Program-made: the position numbers and the translations under genes
Notes under the pieces: generated by a model
The model's input: only the letters and a program-made list of their open reading frames with translations
Databases searched by the model: none
Told to the model about the DNA's origin: nothing
Source: Alphaproteobacteria bacterium
Lineage (GTDB): Bacteria > Pseudomonadota > Alphaproteobacteria > Caulobacterales > Hyphomonadaceae
Assembly (NCBI GenBank): GCA_009909065.1
Contig: JAAANZ010000031.1
Coordinates: 17,596 to 81,595 of the forward strand
Direction of reading: 5' to 3'
DNA length: 64,000 nt
Part shown: positions 29,942-39,162 of the stretch, in pieces
How positions within the stretch are numbered: position 1 is the first letter of the stretch
How the letters are laid out: every line of letters begins with the position of its first letter

Positions 29942-29971
29942 AATTTACGGGCCTTCGGGCCATGCGGATCA
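29942..29971 (-). promoter_or_regulatory. Putative ECF11/RpoE(ChrR)-type promoter: TGATCC-N18-TAAATT
   Basis: minus strand TGATCC gcatggcccgaaggcccg TAAATT, -10 about 30 nt upstream of the ChrR-like start. Confidence 0.65.
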
Positions 29972-30050
29972 GTCTCGACTGCTTGTCTTGGCGCGCCTCG
30001 GCCCATAACCTACGACACGAAGGCTGTTTCACCTGCCGGGACCTGTTTGC

Positions 30051-31058
30051 ATGACCATCCACTCTTCCGTAATCGACGCCATCGGGGACACGCCGCTCAT
30101 TCGCCTGAGGCGCGCCTCGGAAGAAACCGGGTGTGAGATCCTCGGGAAGGCGGAGTTCCTGAACCCCGGCCAGTCGGTCAAGGATCGCGCGGCACTCGGC
30201 ATCATTCGCGACGCCGAACGCAAGGGACAGCTGAAGCCCGGGGGAACGATCGTCGAGGGCACGGCCGGAAACACGGGTATTGGTTTGGCGCTTGTCGGCA
30301 ACGCACTGGGCTACAAGACCGTCATCGTCTTTCCGCGTACGCAGAGCCAGGAAAAGAAGGACGCGATCCGCATCCTCGGCGCGAAACTCGTCGAGGTGGA
30401 CGCGGTCCCTTATTCCAACCCGAATCACTATGCACGTTATTCCGGGCGGCTCGCGGAAGAACTGAATGACAGCGAGCCGGGCGGCGCGATCTGGGCCAAC
30501 CAGTTCGACAATACCGCCAACCGGCAGGTCCATGCCGAGACCACCGGGCCAGAAATCTTCGAACAGACCGATGGCCGGGTGGACGGCTTCATCTGCGCGG
30601 TCGGCTCGGGCGGTACGCTCGCCGGCGTGGCCGAGGCGCTGCGCGCGCGGAAGCCCGGGGTAAAGATCGGTATTGCCGACCCGGGCGGCGCCTCCCTGTT
30701 CAATTATTATGCTCATGGCGAGCTGAAATCGGAGGGCACCTCGATCACCGAAGGCATCGGGCAGAGCCGCATCACGGCCAATCTGGAAGGTCTCGATGTC
30801 GATCATGCCTATCGCTGCGAGGATCCCGAGGCACTGGACATCCTGTTCCGGCTGGTGCTGGAGGAAGGGCTCTGCCTTGGCGGCTCGGCCGGGATCAATG
30901 TCGCCGGCGCCATCAGGCTGGCCCGGGAAATGGGGCCCGGCCACACGATCGTGACGATCCTGTGCGACTATGGAAACCGCTACCAGTCGAAACTCTACAA
31001 CCCGCAATTCCTGCGGTCGAAAGACCTGCCCGTGCCCCCCTGGATGGAGGAAGAATGA
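30051..31058 (+). CDS. cysK: Cysteine synthase A family
   Basis: IGDTPLIRLRRASEE; NPGQSVKDRAALGII; EGTAGNTGIGLALV; VGSGGTLAGVAEAL. Confidence 0.93.
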   Translation: MTIHSSVIDAIGDTPLIRLRRASEETGCEILGKAEFLNPGQSVKDRAALGIIRDAERKGQLKPGGTIVEGTAGNTGIGLALVGNALGYKTVIVFPRTQSQEKKDAIRILGAKLVEVDAVPYSNPNHYARYSGRLAEELNDSEPGGAIWANQFDNTANRQVHAETTGPEIFEQTDGRVDGFICAVGSGGTLAGVAEALRARKPGVKIGIADPGGASLFNYYAHGELKSEGTSITEGIGQSRITANLEGLDVDHAYRCEDPEALDILFRLVLEEGLCLGGSAGINVAGAIRLAREMGPGHTIVTILCDYGNRYQSKLYNPQFLRSKDLPVPPWMEEE

Positions 31059-31909
31059 GCCAGCGCGACGGATCTCCCCTGGTCTCGGCCGAATGGCTGA
31101 AAGCCCATATCGATGCGCCCGACCTGCGCGTCATCGAGGCGACATGGTTCCCGCCCTGGACCCATGAGCGCGGCGCCGCGCGCACGGCCTATGAAACCGG
31201 CCATATTCCCGGCGCCGTATTTTTCGACATTGACGAGATTGCCGACCCTGACGCGCCACTGCCGCACACCTTGCCCGATACGGTGGTCTTCTCGGCGCGG
31301 ATCCGCAAGCTCGGGCTGGGCGACGGCAACCGGCTCATCATCTATGACCGAAATGGCTTTTGCGCCTCGGCGCGCGCCTGGTGGATGTTGCGGACCATGG
31401 GGCACACGGATGTGCGCGTGCTCAATGGCGGCTATGACGCCTGGCAGGCCGTGGGCGGCGAGAGTGAGGACATGCCTCCGCAGCCGGTCGAGCGACACTT
31501 CACGCCGCGCATGCGCGGCGACCTCGTGCGCACCCTGCCTCAGATGGAGAGTCTCGTCGAAGCCGGCGGGCCCGCCACCATCCTCGATGCACGACCGGCC
31601 GGTCGGTTTGCCGGCGAGGCACCGGAACCGCGCGAGGGGCTTGCCTCCGGCCATATCCCGACCAGCCGGAACCTGCCCGCCTCATCGCTTGTCACCGAGG
31701 CCGGGTTCATGAAACCGGCCGAAGCCTTGCAGCCTGTCTTCGACGGCGTGACCGGCCCGGTCGTGACGACATGCGGGTCGGGCGTGAGCGCCTGCATCCT
31801 GGCCCTGGCCCTGGCCGAGGCCGGTCATGAGGATGTCGCGGTCTATGACGGCTCGTGGAGTGAATGGGCCGAGGGCGGCATGCGCCCGATCGAAACGGGC
31901 CCGGCGTGA
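31055..31909 (+). CDS. sseA: Sulfurtransferase (3-mercaptopyruvate/thiosulfate sulfurtransferase)
   Basis: GHIPGAVFFDIDEIADPDAPLPHTLP; TTCGSGVSACILALALAEAGHEDVAVYDGSWSEW. Confidence 0.95.
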   Translation: MSQRDGSPLVSAEWLKAHIDAPDLRVIEATWFPPWTHERGAARTAYETGHIPGAVFFDIDEIADPDAPLPHTLPDTVVFSARIRKLGLGDGNRLIIYDRNGFCASARAWWMLRTMGHTDVRVLNGGYDAWQAVGGESEDMPPQPVERHFTPRMRGDLVRTLPQMESLVEAGGPATILDARPAGRFAGEAPEPREGLASGHIPTSRNLPASSLVTEAGFMKPAEALQPVFDGVTGPVVTTCGSGVSACILALALAEAGHEDVAVYDGSWSEWAEGGMRPIETGPA

Positions 31910-33066
31910 GCGAAAACAAGCCTTCCACGCGCCTTATCCATACTCGCGGCCCGCGGCTTGACCCGCCCGTGGTCAACCCCCCGCTGGAGCGGGCCTCGAC
32001 CGTCCTGTTCGACGATCCCGAAAGGCTGTATGCGGACAAGCCTTCCTATGCGCGCATGGGGCTGGGCGTTCACCGGGAACTGGAAGCCGCGCTGAGCGCG
32101 CTGGAGGGCGGGCAGGGTGTCCAACTTGCGCCTTCGGGCCTTGCCGCCTGCGCGCTTGCCATCGCCTGCCTTGTCGAGGCGGGTGACCATGTCCTGATCG
32201 CCGACACGCTTTATGGCCCTACACGGCGTTTCTGTGAAAAGCGGCTGAAACGGATGGGCGTGGAAGTCACGCGGTTTCCCCCGCGGATCGGGCGCGGAAT
32301 CGAGCGCCTGTTCCAGCCCAATACGCGCGCCGTCTACCTGGAATCGCCCGGCTCGCTGACCTTCGAGATCATGGATACGCCGGCCCTGGTCGAAGCGGCC
32401 GGGTCACGCGACATTTACACGGTGATCGACAATACCTGGTCGGGCGGGCTGTATCACCAGCCGCTGGCGCTGGGCGTCGACCTGTCAGTGCAGGCCCTGA
32501 CCAAATATGCGATCGGCCATGCCGACGGGTTTGGCGGCGCCGTCATGGCGCGCAGCGCCGCGGTGGCGCAGAATGTGTCCGAGTGCGCCGGGGAATGGGG
32601 CATTGCGCTTGGCCCCGAGGAGGCCTGGCTTGCCCTGCGCGGGCTGCGCACGCTGTCCACCCGGCTGCGGGCCCATGATGAGTCTGCCCGCAAGCTTGCC
32701 GCCTGGCTGGAGGCGCGCCCCGAGGTCGCAAGGCTCATCCATCCGGCTTTCGACAGCCACCCCGATCACGCGATCTGGAAGCGCGACTTCACCGGGGCCT
32801 CAGGCCTGTTCGGGTTCGTGCTGCAGCCACAGCCCGACGGGGCGGTGAATGCCTTCCTGCGCGCCCTCGACCTGTTCGGGATGGGCTTTTCCTGGGGCGG
32901 TTTCGAGAGCTTGCTTATCCCGTGCGATCCGCAACTCAGGCGTCTGCCCGGTGACTGGACGCAGGAACGCCCCGGCCCGCTCATGCGTATCCATGTCGGC
33001 CTGGAAGACCCCGATGACCTGATCGCCGATCTCGAAGCGGCCATGCAGCATCTGTCAGCGGGCTGA
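31906..33066 (+). CDS. metC: Cystathionine beta-lyase
   Basis: GTG start; YARMGLGVHRELEAALSALEGG; IDNTWSGGLYHQPLALGVDLSVQALTKYAIGHAD; FGFVLQ. Confidence 0.94.
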   Translation: MSENKPSTRLIHTRGPRLDPPVVNPPLERASTVLFDDPERLYADKPSYARMGLGVHRELEAALSALEGGQGVQLAPSGLAACALAIACLVEAGDHVLIADTLYGPTRRFCEKRLKRMGVEVTRFPPRIGRGIERLFQPNTRAVYLESPGSLTFEIMDTPALVEAAGSRDIYTVIDNTWSGGLYHQPLALGVDLSVQALTKYAIGHADGFGGAVMARSAAVAQNVSECAGEWGIALGPEEAWLALRGLRTLSTRLRAHDESARKLAAWLEARPEVARLIHPAFDSHPDHAIWKRDFTGASGLFGFVLQPQPDGAVNAFLRALDLFGMGFSWGGFESLLIPCDPQLRRLPGDWTQERPGPLMRIHVGLEDPDDLIADLEAAMQHLSAG

Positions 33067-33083
33067 AAGCCCGATCGGGAAAT

Positions 33084-34031
33084 TCACAGGATTGTCTGGA
33101 AACGAATGACCGCCGGCAGGATCAGGACGCCCAGCAGGACCGGGAAAACGAAGAGAATCAGAGGCACGGTCATCTTCGCGGGCAGTGCCATGGCCTTTTC
33201 CTCCGCCAGCAGGATACGGCGCTGGCGCATGTCCGTGGAGAAGATGCGTAGCGTCTGGCCGAGACTCGTGCCCATCTCCTCGGCCTGGCGCAGCATCGTG
33301 GCCAGTGATCCGGCCTCTTCAAGGCCCACCCGGTCGGCAAAGGCGCGCCACGCAGCGCGCCGCGAACGCCCGGCGCGCATTTCCAGCGCCAGTGTCTTCA
33401 GGTTCAGTGACAGTTCGCGATGGCGGTGCTGCAATTCATCTGACACGCGCATCACAGCGGCATCGAGGCTGAGGCCGGCCTCAACGCAAGCGACCAGAAG
33501 GTCCATCATGTCCGGAAAGCCCTCCGAACACTGGCGCGACTTTGCATCGATCTTCTTGTCGACCCAGATCCCCGGACCGGCAAGGCCGGCCAGCGCAAGC
33601 AGGCCACTGGCGGCGAAGGGGAACCAGTCCGGCAGGTTCATCTGTGCCAGCCGTGGCAGTGCCAGCAGGAGCAGGAGCTGTGGCGCGAGCAGCCCGGCAA
33701 TCCGCGCGGCAAAGAAATAGGGCACGGCCCGCGGAGAGGTATAGCCCGCCCGGATCAGGCGGAACCGGATGGAGCTGACCTCCCGCCCTTCGGCCGGAGC
33801 CGCACGCTCGGCGAGCCGGCCGACTGCCTCCATCACGGGCGAGCGTTTCGCGTCCCCGCTGCCGGCTTGGGCCGCCGCCGCGCCCTGGCCGCGCCGCAAC
33901 CGCTCGCCAATCCGCTCGGATGCGCCCGCCGCGCGCAACAGCGACAACACGCCCGGCAAGGCCGCGACGACCGCCAGCAAGAACAAGCCGGCAGCAAGCC
34001 ATGTGACGGGGAGGGACTCGATCGCGCTCAT
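33084..34031 (-). CDS. tadC: Type II secretion F family protein TadC
   Basis: GFPDMMDLLVACVEAGLSLDAAVMRVSDEL; MLRQAEEMGTSLGQTLRIFSTDMRQRR. Confidence 0.92.
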   Translation of the reverse strand: MSAIESLPVTWLAAGLFLLAVVAALPGVLSLLRAAGASERIGERLRRGQGAAAAQAGSGDAKRSPVMEAVGRLAERAAPAEGREVSSIRFRLIRAGYTSPRAVPYFFAARIAGLLAPQLLLLLALPRLAQMNLPDWFPFAASGLLALAGLAGPGIWVDKKIDAKSRQCSEGFPDMMDLLVACVEAGLSLDAAVMRVSDELQHRHRELSLNLKTLALEMRAGRSRRAAWRAFADRVGLEEAGSLATMLRQAEEMGTSLGQTLRIFSTDMRQRRILLAEEKAMALPAKMTVPLILFVFPVLLGVLILPAVIRFQTIL

Positions 34032-34036
34032 GGACC

Positions 34037-35029
34037 TCAGAACCTGAAATTGATCATGCGGTTCATCACGATATTGCCGATCACCATCCAGGTGAAAAAT
34101 CCGCCAAGGCCATACTGGAAAAGCTTTTCATGCATGACGAGGCCGTAGAATTCCGGCCGGATGAAATGAATACCCGCCATCACCACGAAAGGCGCCGCTG
34201 TCAGGATCATCGCCGACGCTCGCCCTTCGGCCGATGCCGACTTGACCTTCAGCCGCAGGGTCTGGCGGTCGCGCACCGTCGCGGCATTGGTCTTCAACAG
34301 ATCGCAGAGATTGCCGCCCGTGCGCTCCTGAAGCCGGACGGTGGCGGCAAACAGTTCGATATCCTCATTGCCCGCGCGCAGGGCGAGACGCTCAACGGCC
34401 TGGGTCAGCGAGAAGCCGTATGCGATCTCATCGGCGGCCATGCCGAATTCGGTGCCGATCGGGTCTGGCATCTCGCGGGCGACGAGGGCCACCGCCGAGG
34501 GCACGGGATGACCCGCTTCCAGGCTGCGCACGACAATCTGCAGGGCGTCCGGCAATTGTCTTGCAAGCTGTGAGGCGCGCCGGCCGGCAAGGAACTTCAG
34601 AACCCCGAGCGGGGCCGTCAGGAAAAGCAATACCCCGACGCCGGCCCCCACCAGCCAGGCCTCGAACCGCCAGCCGATGCCGAGGGCAATCATGATGGCA
34701 AGGGCTGCCGACATCATCGCCCAGCGCACCGGCCGGAACGTCACGCCTGACCGGGTGATCAGACTGTTAAGCCGGCGCACCGCGAGTTTGAAATCGCCCT
34801 TTTCGTCAAGCGCGCGCTGGCGACGCAGCTCGACGATCAGCTCATTCGTGCTGGCCGCCTTTTCCTTGAAGCGCAGGCGGCGGTTCATGATCTGGCGGGT
34901 GCGAACCTCGCCATAGAGCCCGGTCAGGGACTGGACCAGAAGCACGAGCGCGCCAAGCGCGAGGATCACGGCCATCACCGTGGTCGTGTCATATTCGGTC
35001 GGATCGAGAAGGCCGGGGTCGAAAGGCAT
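34037..35029 (-). CDS. tadB: Type II secretion F family protein TadB
   Basis: QLPDALQIVVRSLEAGHPVPSAVALVAREMPDPIGTEFG; TGGNLCDLLKTNAATVRDR. Confidence 0.92.
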   Translation of the reverse strand: MPFDPGLLDPTEYDTTTVMAVILALGALVLLVQSLTGLYGEVRTRQIMNRRLRFKEKAASTNELIVELRRQRALDEKGDFKLAVRRLNSLITRSGVTFRPVRWAMMSAALAIMIALGIGWRFEAWLVGAGVGVLLFLTAPLGVLKFLAGRRASQLARQLPDALQIVVRSLEAGHPVPSAVALVAREMPDPIGTEFGMAADEIAYGFSLTQAVERLALRAGNEDIELFAATVRLQERTGGNLCDLLKTNAATVRDRQTLRLKVKSASAEGRASAMILTAAPFVVMAGIHFIRPEFYGLVMHEKLFQYGLGGFFTWMVIGNIVMNRMINFRF

Positions 35030-35036
35030 TTTGCGC

Positions 35037-36431
35037 TCAGAGGGGATGGGCCGGGTCGAACATGCTTTCGGGCATGTGAACGCCGCGCCGGTTCATCTCG
35101 TCGAGGAATTTCGGCCGGATGCCGGTGGCCCGGAAATGGCCGTGCACCTTGCCGTCATCATCGGTATGGGTGCGCTCGAAACGAAAGATCTCCTGCATCT
35201 GGACGACCGGGCCCTCCATGCCGGTGATCTCGGCGATGGAGACGGTCTTGCGCGAGCCGTCCGACAGGCGCGTGGCCTGGACAATGAAATTCACTGCGGC
35301 GGCGATCTGCCCGCGAATCGCGTCTTCGGAGATTTTCAGCCCGCCCATGGCCACCATCTGTTCCAGCCGGGTGATCGCATCGCGCGGATTGTTGGCATGG
35401 ATCGTCGCCATCGAGCCTTCATGACCGGTGTTCATGGCCTGGAGCATGTCGAAGGCTTCCTCCGAACGCACCTCGCCGAGGATCACCCGGTCCGGGCGCA
35501 TGCGCAGGGCATTCTTGACCAGTTCGCGCTGCTTGATCTCGCCCTTGCCCTCGATATTCGGGGGACGGGTCTCCATGCGCGCGACATGCGGCTGCATCAG
35601 CTGCAGTTCGGCGGCGTCCTCGATCGTGATCAGGCGTTCCTTGTGGCTGATCGAGGCCGACAGCGCATTGAGCAGCGTTGTCTTGCCCGAGCCGGTGCCC
35701 CCGGAAATGATGGTCGAGGCACGGCATTTCACAGCGCCCGAAATAAAGTCCGCCATGGCCTGCGGCAGGGCGCCGAAACCGACCAGCTTGTCGAGCGTCA
35801 GCGGGTTTTTCTTGAATTTGCGGATCGAAACGAGCGGCCCGTCGATCGCGATGGGCGAGATGGCGGCATTGAAGCGCGAACCATCCGTCAGGCGCGCATC
35901 GACCAGCGGCTGGCTCTCATCGACTCGGCGTCCGACAGCCGCCACGATCCGGTTCACGATGCGCAGGAGGTGGTCATTGTCGGCAAACCTGACCGGGGCA
36001 AGCTCCAGCTCGCCGCCGCGTTCGACATAGACCTGATGACAGCCATTGATCAGGATGTCGGCAATCGAATCGTCCTTGAGCAGGGGTTCGATCGGGCCAA
36101 GCCCCGTCATCTCGTCGAAGACGGCGTCCGCGAACGCGGTTTCCTCGGCCGCCGACAGCGCGATATCGTCCGCCCGGATGATCTCGAGGACCACCTGGCG
36201 GACCTGGCTGCGAAGCTGGGCTTCTTCCAGCCGTTCCATGGCCGACAGGTCGAGTTCGTCGATCAGCCGCGCATGAATGCGCAGCTTGGCTTCGAGCATC
36301 ATCTCGTCCTTGTTGACCGCCGGCGCGGCGGGCGCGGCGGCCGGCTCTGCGGCGCCAGCGGCCTGGCTGGCCGCATCGGGCGTCTCCTGGGGCTCCGGCG
36401 GGCGCTCAAGCGTGCGCGTGAAGCGGCCCAT
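35037..36431 (-). CDS. cpaF: CpaF/TadA family secretion ATPase
   Basis: IISGGTGSGKTTLLNALSASISHKERLITIEDAAELQL; MRPDRVILGEVRSEEAFDMLQAMNTGHEGSMATIHAN. Confidence 0.96.
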   Translation of the reverse strand: MGRFTRTLERPPEPQETPDAASQAAGAAEPAAAPAAPAVNKDEMMLEAKLRIHARLIDELDLSAMERLEEAQLRSQVRQVVLEIIRADDIALSAAEETAFADAVFDEMTGLGPIEPLLKDDSIADILINGCHQVYVERGGELELAPVRFADNDHLLRIVNRIVAAVGRRVDESQPLVDARLTDGSRFNAAISPIAIDGPLVSIRKFKKNPLTLDKLVGFGALPQAMADFISGAVKCRASTIISGGTGSGKTTLLNALSASISHKERLITIEDAAELQLMQPHVARMETRPPNIEGKGEIKQRELVKNALRMRPDRVILGEVRSEEAFDMLQAMNTGHEGSMATIHANNPRDAITRLEQMVAMGGLKISEDAIRGQIAAAVNFIVQATRLSDGSRKTVSIAEITGMEGPVVQMQEIFRFERTHTDDDGKVHGHFRATGIRPKFLDEMNRRGVHMPESMFDPAHPL

Positions 36432-37598
36432 CAGCGCCCTCCCCCGGCCGCGGCCCCGGCGGGCGATTGGCCGGCGGTGCAGGACGCCTCGATCAGTTCG
36501 CAGACATCCCTGACCAGCGGGCTCTTTTCCTTCACCTGCGCCACCGGCATGCCGAGATTGACGGCCATGCGCGCGGAGTCCCAGTCCGAGCGCACCGTGA
36601 AGTCGATGCTGCGTGCTGCGGTGAATGGCCCGTTCGGCCTTTTCGATAGGAAAACTGTGGCGATGGCTGCGCTTGGCGAACATCCGGTTGAGAATGAGCC
36701 GCGCAGGCGTGGCCGCCTCGCGTATCACATCGACCTCCCGGCAGAGATCTGCCGCGGCGTGGAGGCTGGGGACAGTCAGCTCGCTGACGATAAAGACCTC
36801 GTCGGCCGCCGCCTGGATGGGCTGGGTCCAGGCGAGCTTGTGGCGCGGCAGATCGACAATGACATGATCGAACATGCTGCAGGCCACGTCGAGAAGCTGC
36901 AGGATGCCGGCCTCGCTGGCCATCGTGTCGCCATCGGGATGGCGGGGCGGCGCGATCAGGCTGATCTGCTTCTCATGACGCCAGGTATAGACCCGCATGA
37001 GATTGGCATCTATGCGCTCGGGCGCGGCACAGACCGCCTCAAGGTCGAGCTTGGCCTGCCCGTCGAGATAGGAAGCGGCCATCCCGCAGGCGAGATTGAG
37101 GTCGATCAGGCACACACCCTGCCTGCCCTCGCGCCGTGCCAGGGCGAATGCCGCTTCTATTGCCAGCGTCGTGACGCCCGCCCCGCCGACCGCACCGCGA
37201 AAAACCCAGCAGGTCGATCCGTTGGTCGTCTCCCCGGCCGACGGCTGTTGCAGGTCGCGCGACAGCTGGCTGATCGTGTCGAGCAGTTCCTCGCGCGTGG
37301 CCGACGAGGACAGCACATCCGAAGCGGCAAAGCGGAACAGCGCCCGAACCGCCTGGCCCGGCAGGTCATCGCCGACAACAACCATGGCGGCGTCGGGCCG
37401 GCGCAGCGCATAGGCTTCCAGAAGCGAGAGCGCCCCTTCGCAGCCATTGTCGATCACGACGACATGACCCGGCAGCTCACAGGTCGCCTCATTTCCCGGG
37501 ATGTGCGAAAGGTCATGCGCCTGGGGGTATTCCTCGCGCACCGCGGCCACCGCCTCCGCGCGAAGATGCAGCGCAAGCTCTGGGAAAGGCCCGGCCAT
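36431..37598 (-). CDS. cpaE: Pilus assembly ATPase CpaE (C-terminus frameshifted by a 7-nt tandem duplication)
   Basis: VFRGAVGGAGVTTLAIEAAFALARR; LIDLNLACGMAASYLD; FDHVIVDLPRHKLAWT; RAIHRS | IDFTVRSDWDSARMAVNLGMPVAQVKEKSPL. Confidence 0.93.
36607..36620. repeat. Exact tandem duplication tgctgcg x2 (7 nt) in cpaE
   Basis: agtcga|tgctgcg|tgctgcg|gtgaatggcc. Confidence 0.95.
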
Positions 37599-37855
37599 CA
37601 GTTCGTGCCCATCGGCTGGAGGTCCTCGCTCTTGCCGTCGCGAAGCGCGGCGACCGCCTGTCCGGCCCGCCCGCCGCTGCCGCCCTCGACGCCTTTCATG
37701 TTCAGCGCGTCCAGCGGGCGGATCGCCTGTTGGCGCAGATTGTGTTCGCTGGCCGCGCCCAGGATTGCGACATTTGCGGTCTCGCGGCTTGCGCATCCCG
37801 CCGCGGGAATCAGGGCCGCGACCAGGGCCAGCTTCATCAGTCGGGTCATTGTCAT
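37598..37855 (-). CDS. Small CpaD-like pilus lipoprotein
   Basis: MTMTRLMKLALVAALIPAAGCASRETANVAILGAASEHNLRQQAIRPLDALNMKG...; lipobox; position between cpaC and cpaE. Confidence 0.7.
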   Translation of the reverse strand: MTMTRLMKLALVAALIPAAGCASRETANVAILGAASEHNLRQQAIRPLDALNMKGVEGGSGGRAGQAVAALRDGKSEDLQPMGTN

Positions 37856-39162
37856 CCTCTCGCTTCGTCTGTCTCACTGTCGGCCGGCTCACCGATCGAG
37901 CGGTTCAGGAGGAACATTTCCGCTTCGCTCGGCGCCTCGAAGCTCTGCAGCGGCGTGGCGAGCGCATCGACAGACGGCGCCGGCTGCACCAGGCGCGGCG
38001 TCACGATGATGACCAGTTCGGTCTCCTTGCGCTGGTAGCGCCGCGAGGAGAACAGCGCCCCGATCACCGGCACATCCGAAAGCCAGGGCGTGTTGACCGC
38101 TTCATTATTGAAAGAGTTCTGCAGCAGGCCGGCAATCGCGAAGGCCTGGCCATCGCGAAGTTCCACGGACGTATCGGCCCGGCGGACGGACAGGGCCGGA
38201 ACGGTCACACCGGCCGAGCGGACCGCATTGCGATTGTCCAGCGAGCTGACCTCCGGGCGAACATGCAGGTTGATCAGGCCGTCGCCGAGAACGGTCGGCG
38301 TGAACGCCAGGCTGACGCCGAATTCGCGGAACTGGATCGTCACCTCATCATCGCCATTGGCAACAGGGATCGGGAATTCGCCGCCGGCCAGGAAGCTCGC
38401 CGTGTCGCCGGACAGGGCGACGAGGTTGGGCTTGGCCAGCGTGCGCAGAACGCCCTTGGATTCCAGGGCATTCAGGCGGACATCGATATTCTCGGTGCCG
38501 ACATTGGTGAATGTGGCAACGGCCTTGCCGGCAAGGCCCGAGACCAGCCCGCCTGCCGTGCCGCCGGTGACGTCATTGGCGTCGAACTGGGTACCGAATC
38601 CCAGCTCACGGATCCGGTCTCGCCCCGCCTCGACGAAGCGCACTTCCAGCATCACCTGCTGGCTTTCCACCGTGGTCAGGCCATTGGCGACACCGCCCGG
38701 CACATGCCGCTCGGCCACTTTCAGGGCCATGTCGGCGGCCGCCGCCGTGGTCAGGCGCCCATCGAGAAAAATCCCGTCATGAACCGGATAGACCGTGATG
38801 TCCTCGCCCGGCAGGAGGCGGCCGAGATCGGCGCGCAGGGCGTCGAGCCCCATGGTCACTTCCAGGTCGATCATCTCCACCAACTCGCCTGCTTCGTCAT
38901 AGAGCAGGATCGTGGTTTCGCCGGGCTTTTTCCCGCGCACGAAAAAGGAGCGGTTCGTCGTCACCATCGCCTCGGCGATCTGCGGATCGGACAGGACAAT
39001 CATGGAAAACCCGGTCTCGGCCTCGACAACGGTCGACTTGCTCTTCTCAAGCGTCAGGACGGGCGCGCCCTCCTCGGCCTTCAGTTCCGTCCAGGCCCCG
39101 GCTGGCAGGGCGGATGCGGCGATGGCGACGAGCGCGATGCAAAGGGTGAAGAACTGTCTCAT
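37852..39162 (-). CDS. cpaC: Type II and III secretion system secretin CpaC (RcpA)
   Basis: VMLEVRFVEAGRDRIRELGF; AKPNLVALSGDTASFLAGGEFPIPV; TPWLSDVPVIGALFSSRRYQRKETELVIIVTPRLV. Confidence 0.96.
   Translation of the reverse strand: MRQFFTLCIALVAIAASALPAGAWTELKAEEGAPVLTLEKSKSTVVEAETGFSMIVLSDPQIAEAMVTTNRSFFVRGKKPGETTILLYDEAGELVEMIDLEVTMGLDALRADLGRLLPGEDITVYPVHDGIFLDGRLTTAAAADMALKVAERHVPGGVANGLTTVESQQVMLEVRFVEAGRDRIRELGFGTQFDANDVTGGTAGGLVSGLAGKAVATFTNVGTENIDVRLNALESKGVLRTLAKPNLVALSGDTASFLAGGEFPIPVANGDDEVTIQFREFGVSLAFTPTVLGDGLINLHVRPEVSSLDNRNAVRSAGVTVPALSVRRADTSVELRDGQAFAIAGLLQNSFNNEAVNTPWLSDVPVIGALFSSRRYQRKETELVIIVTPRLVQPAPSVDALATPLQSFEAPSEAEMFLLNRSIGEPADSETDEARG

Noticed and set aside
31797-31825. 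ctggccctggccctggcc repeat in sseA
   Set aside because: In-frame LALALA is normal for this sulfurtransferase helix; not part of the duplication signature.
35037-37892. Apparent 951-aa CpaE-CpaF fusion protein
   Set aside because: Caused by the 7-nt duplication at 36607-36620; removing it gives separate, overlapping cpaE and cpaF.
34980-38009. 1009-aa plus-strand ORF, plus other long ORFs antisense to genes (37501..39735, 13242..15005, 49585..50676, 52402..53853, 47551..49476)
   Set aside because: Arg/Gly/Pro-rich mirror translations of high-GC genes on the opposite strand, with recognisable proteins (CpaE/F, CpaC, RecJ, PntB) on the other strand.
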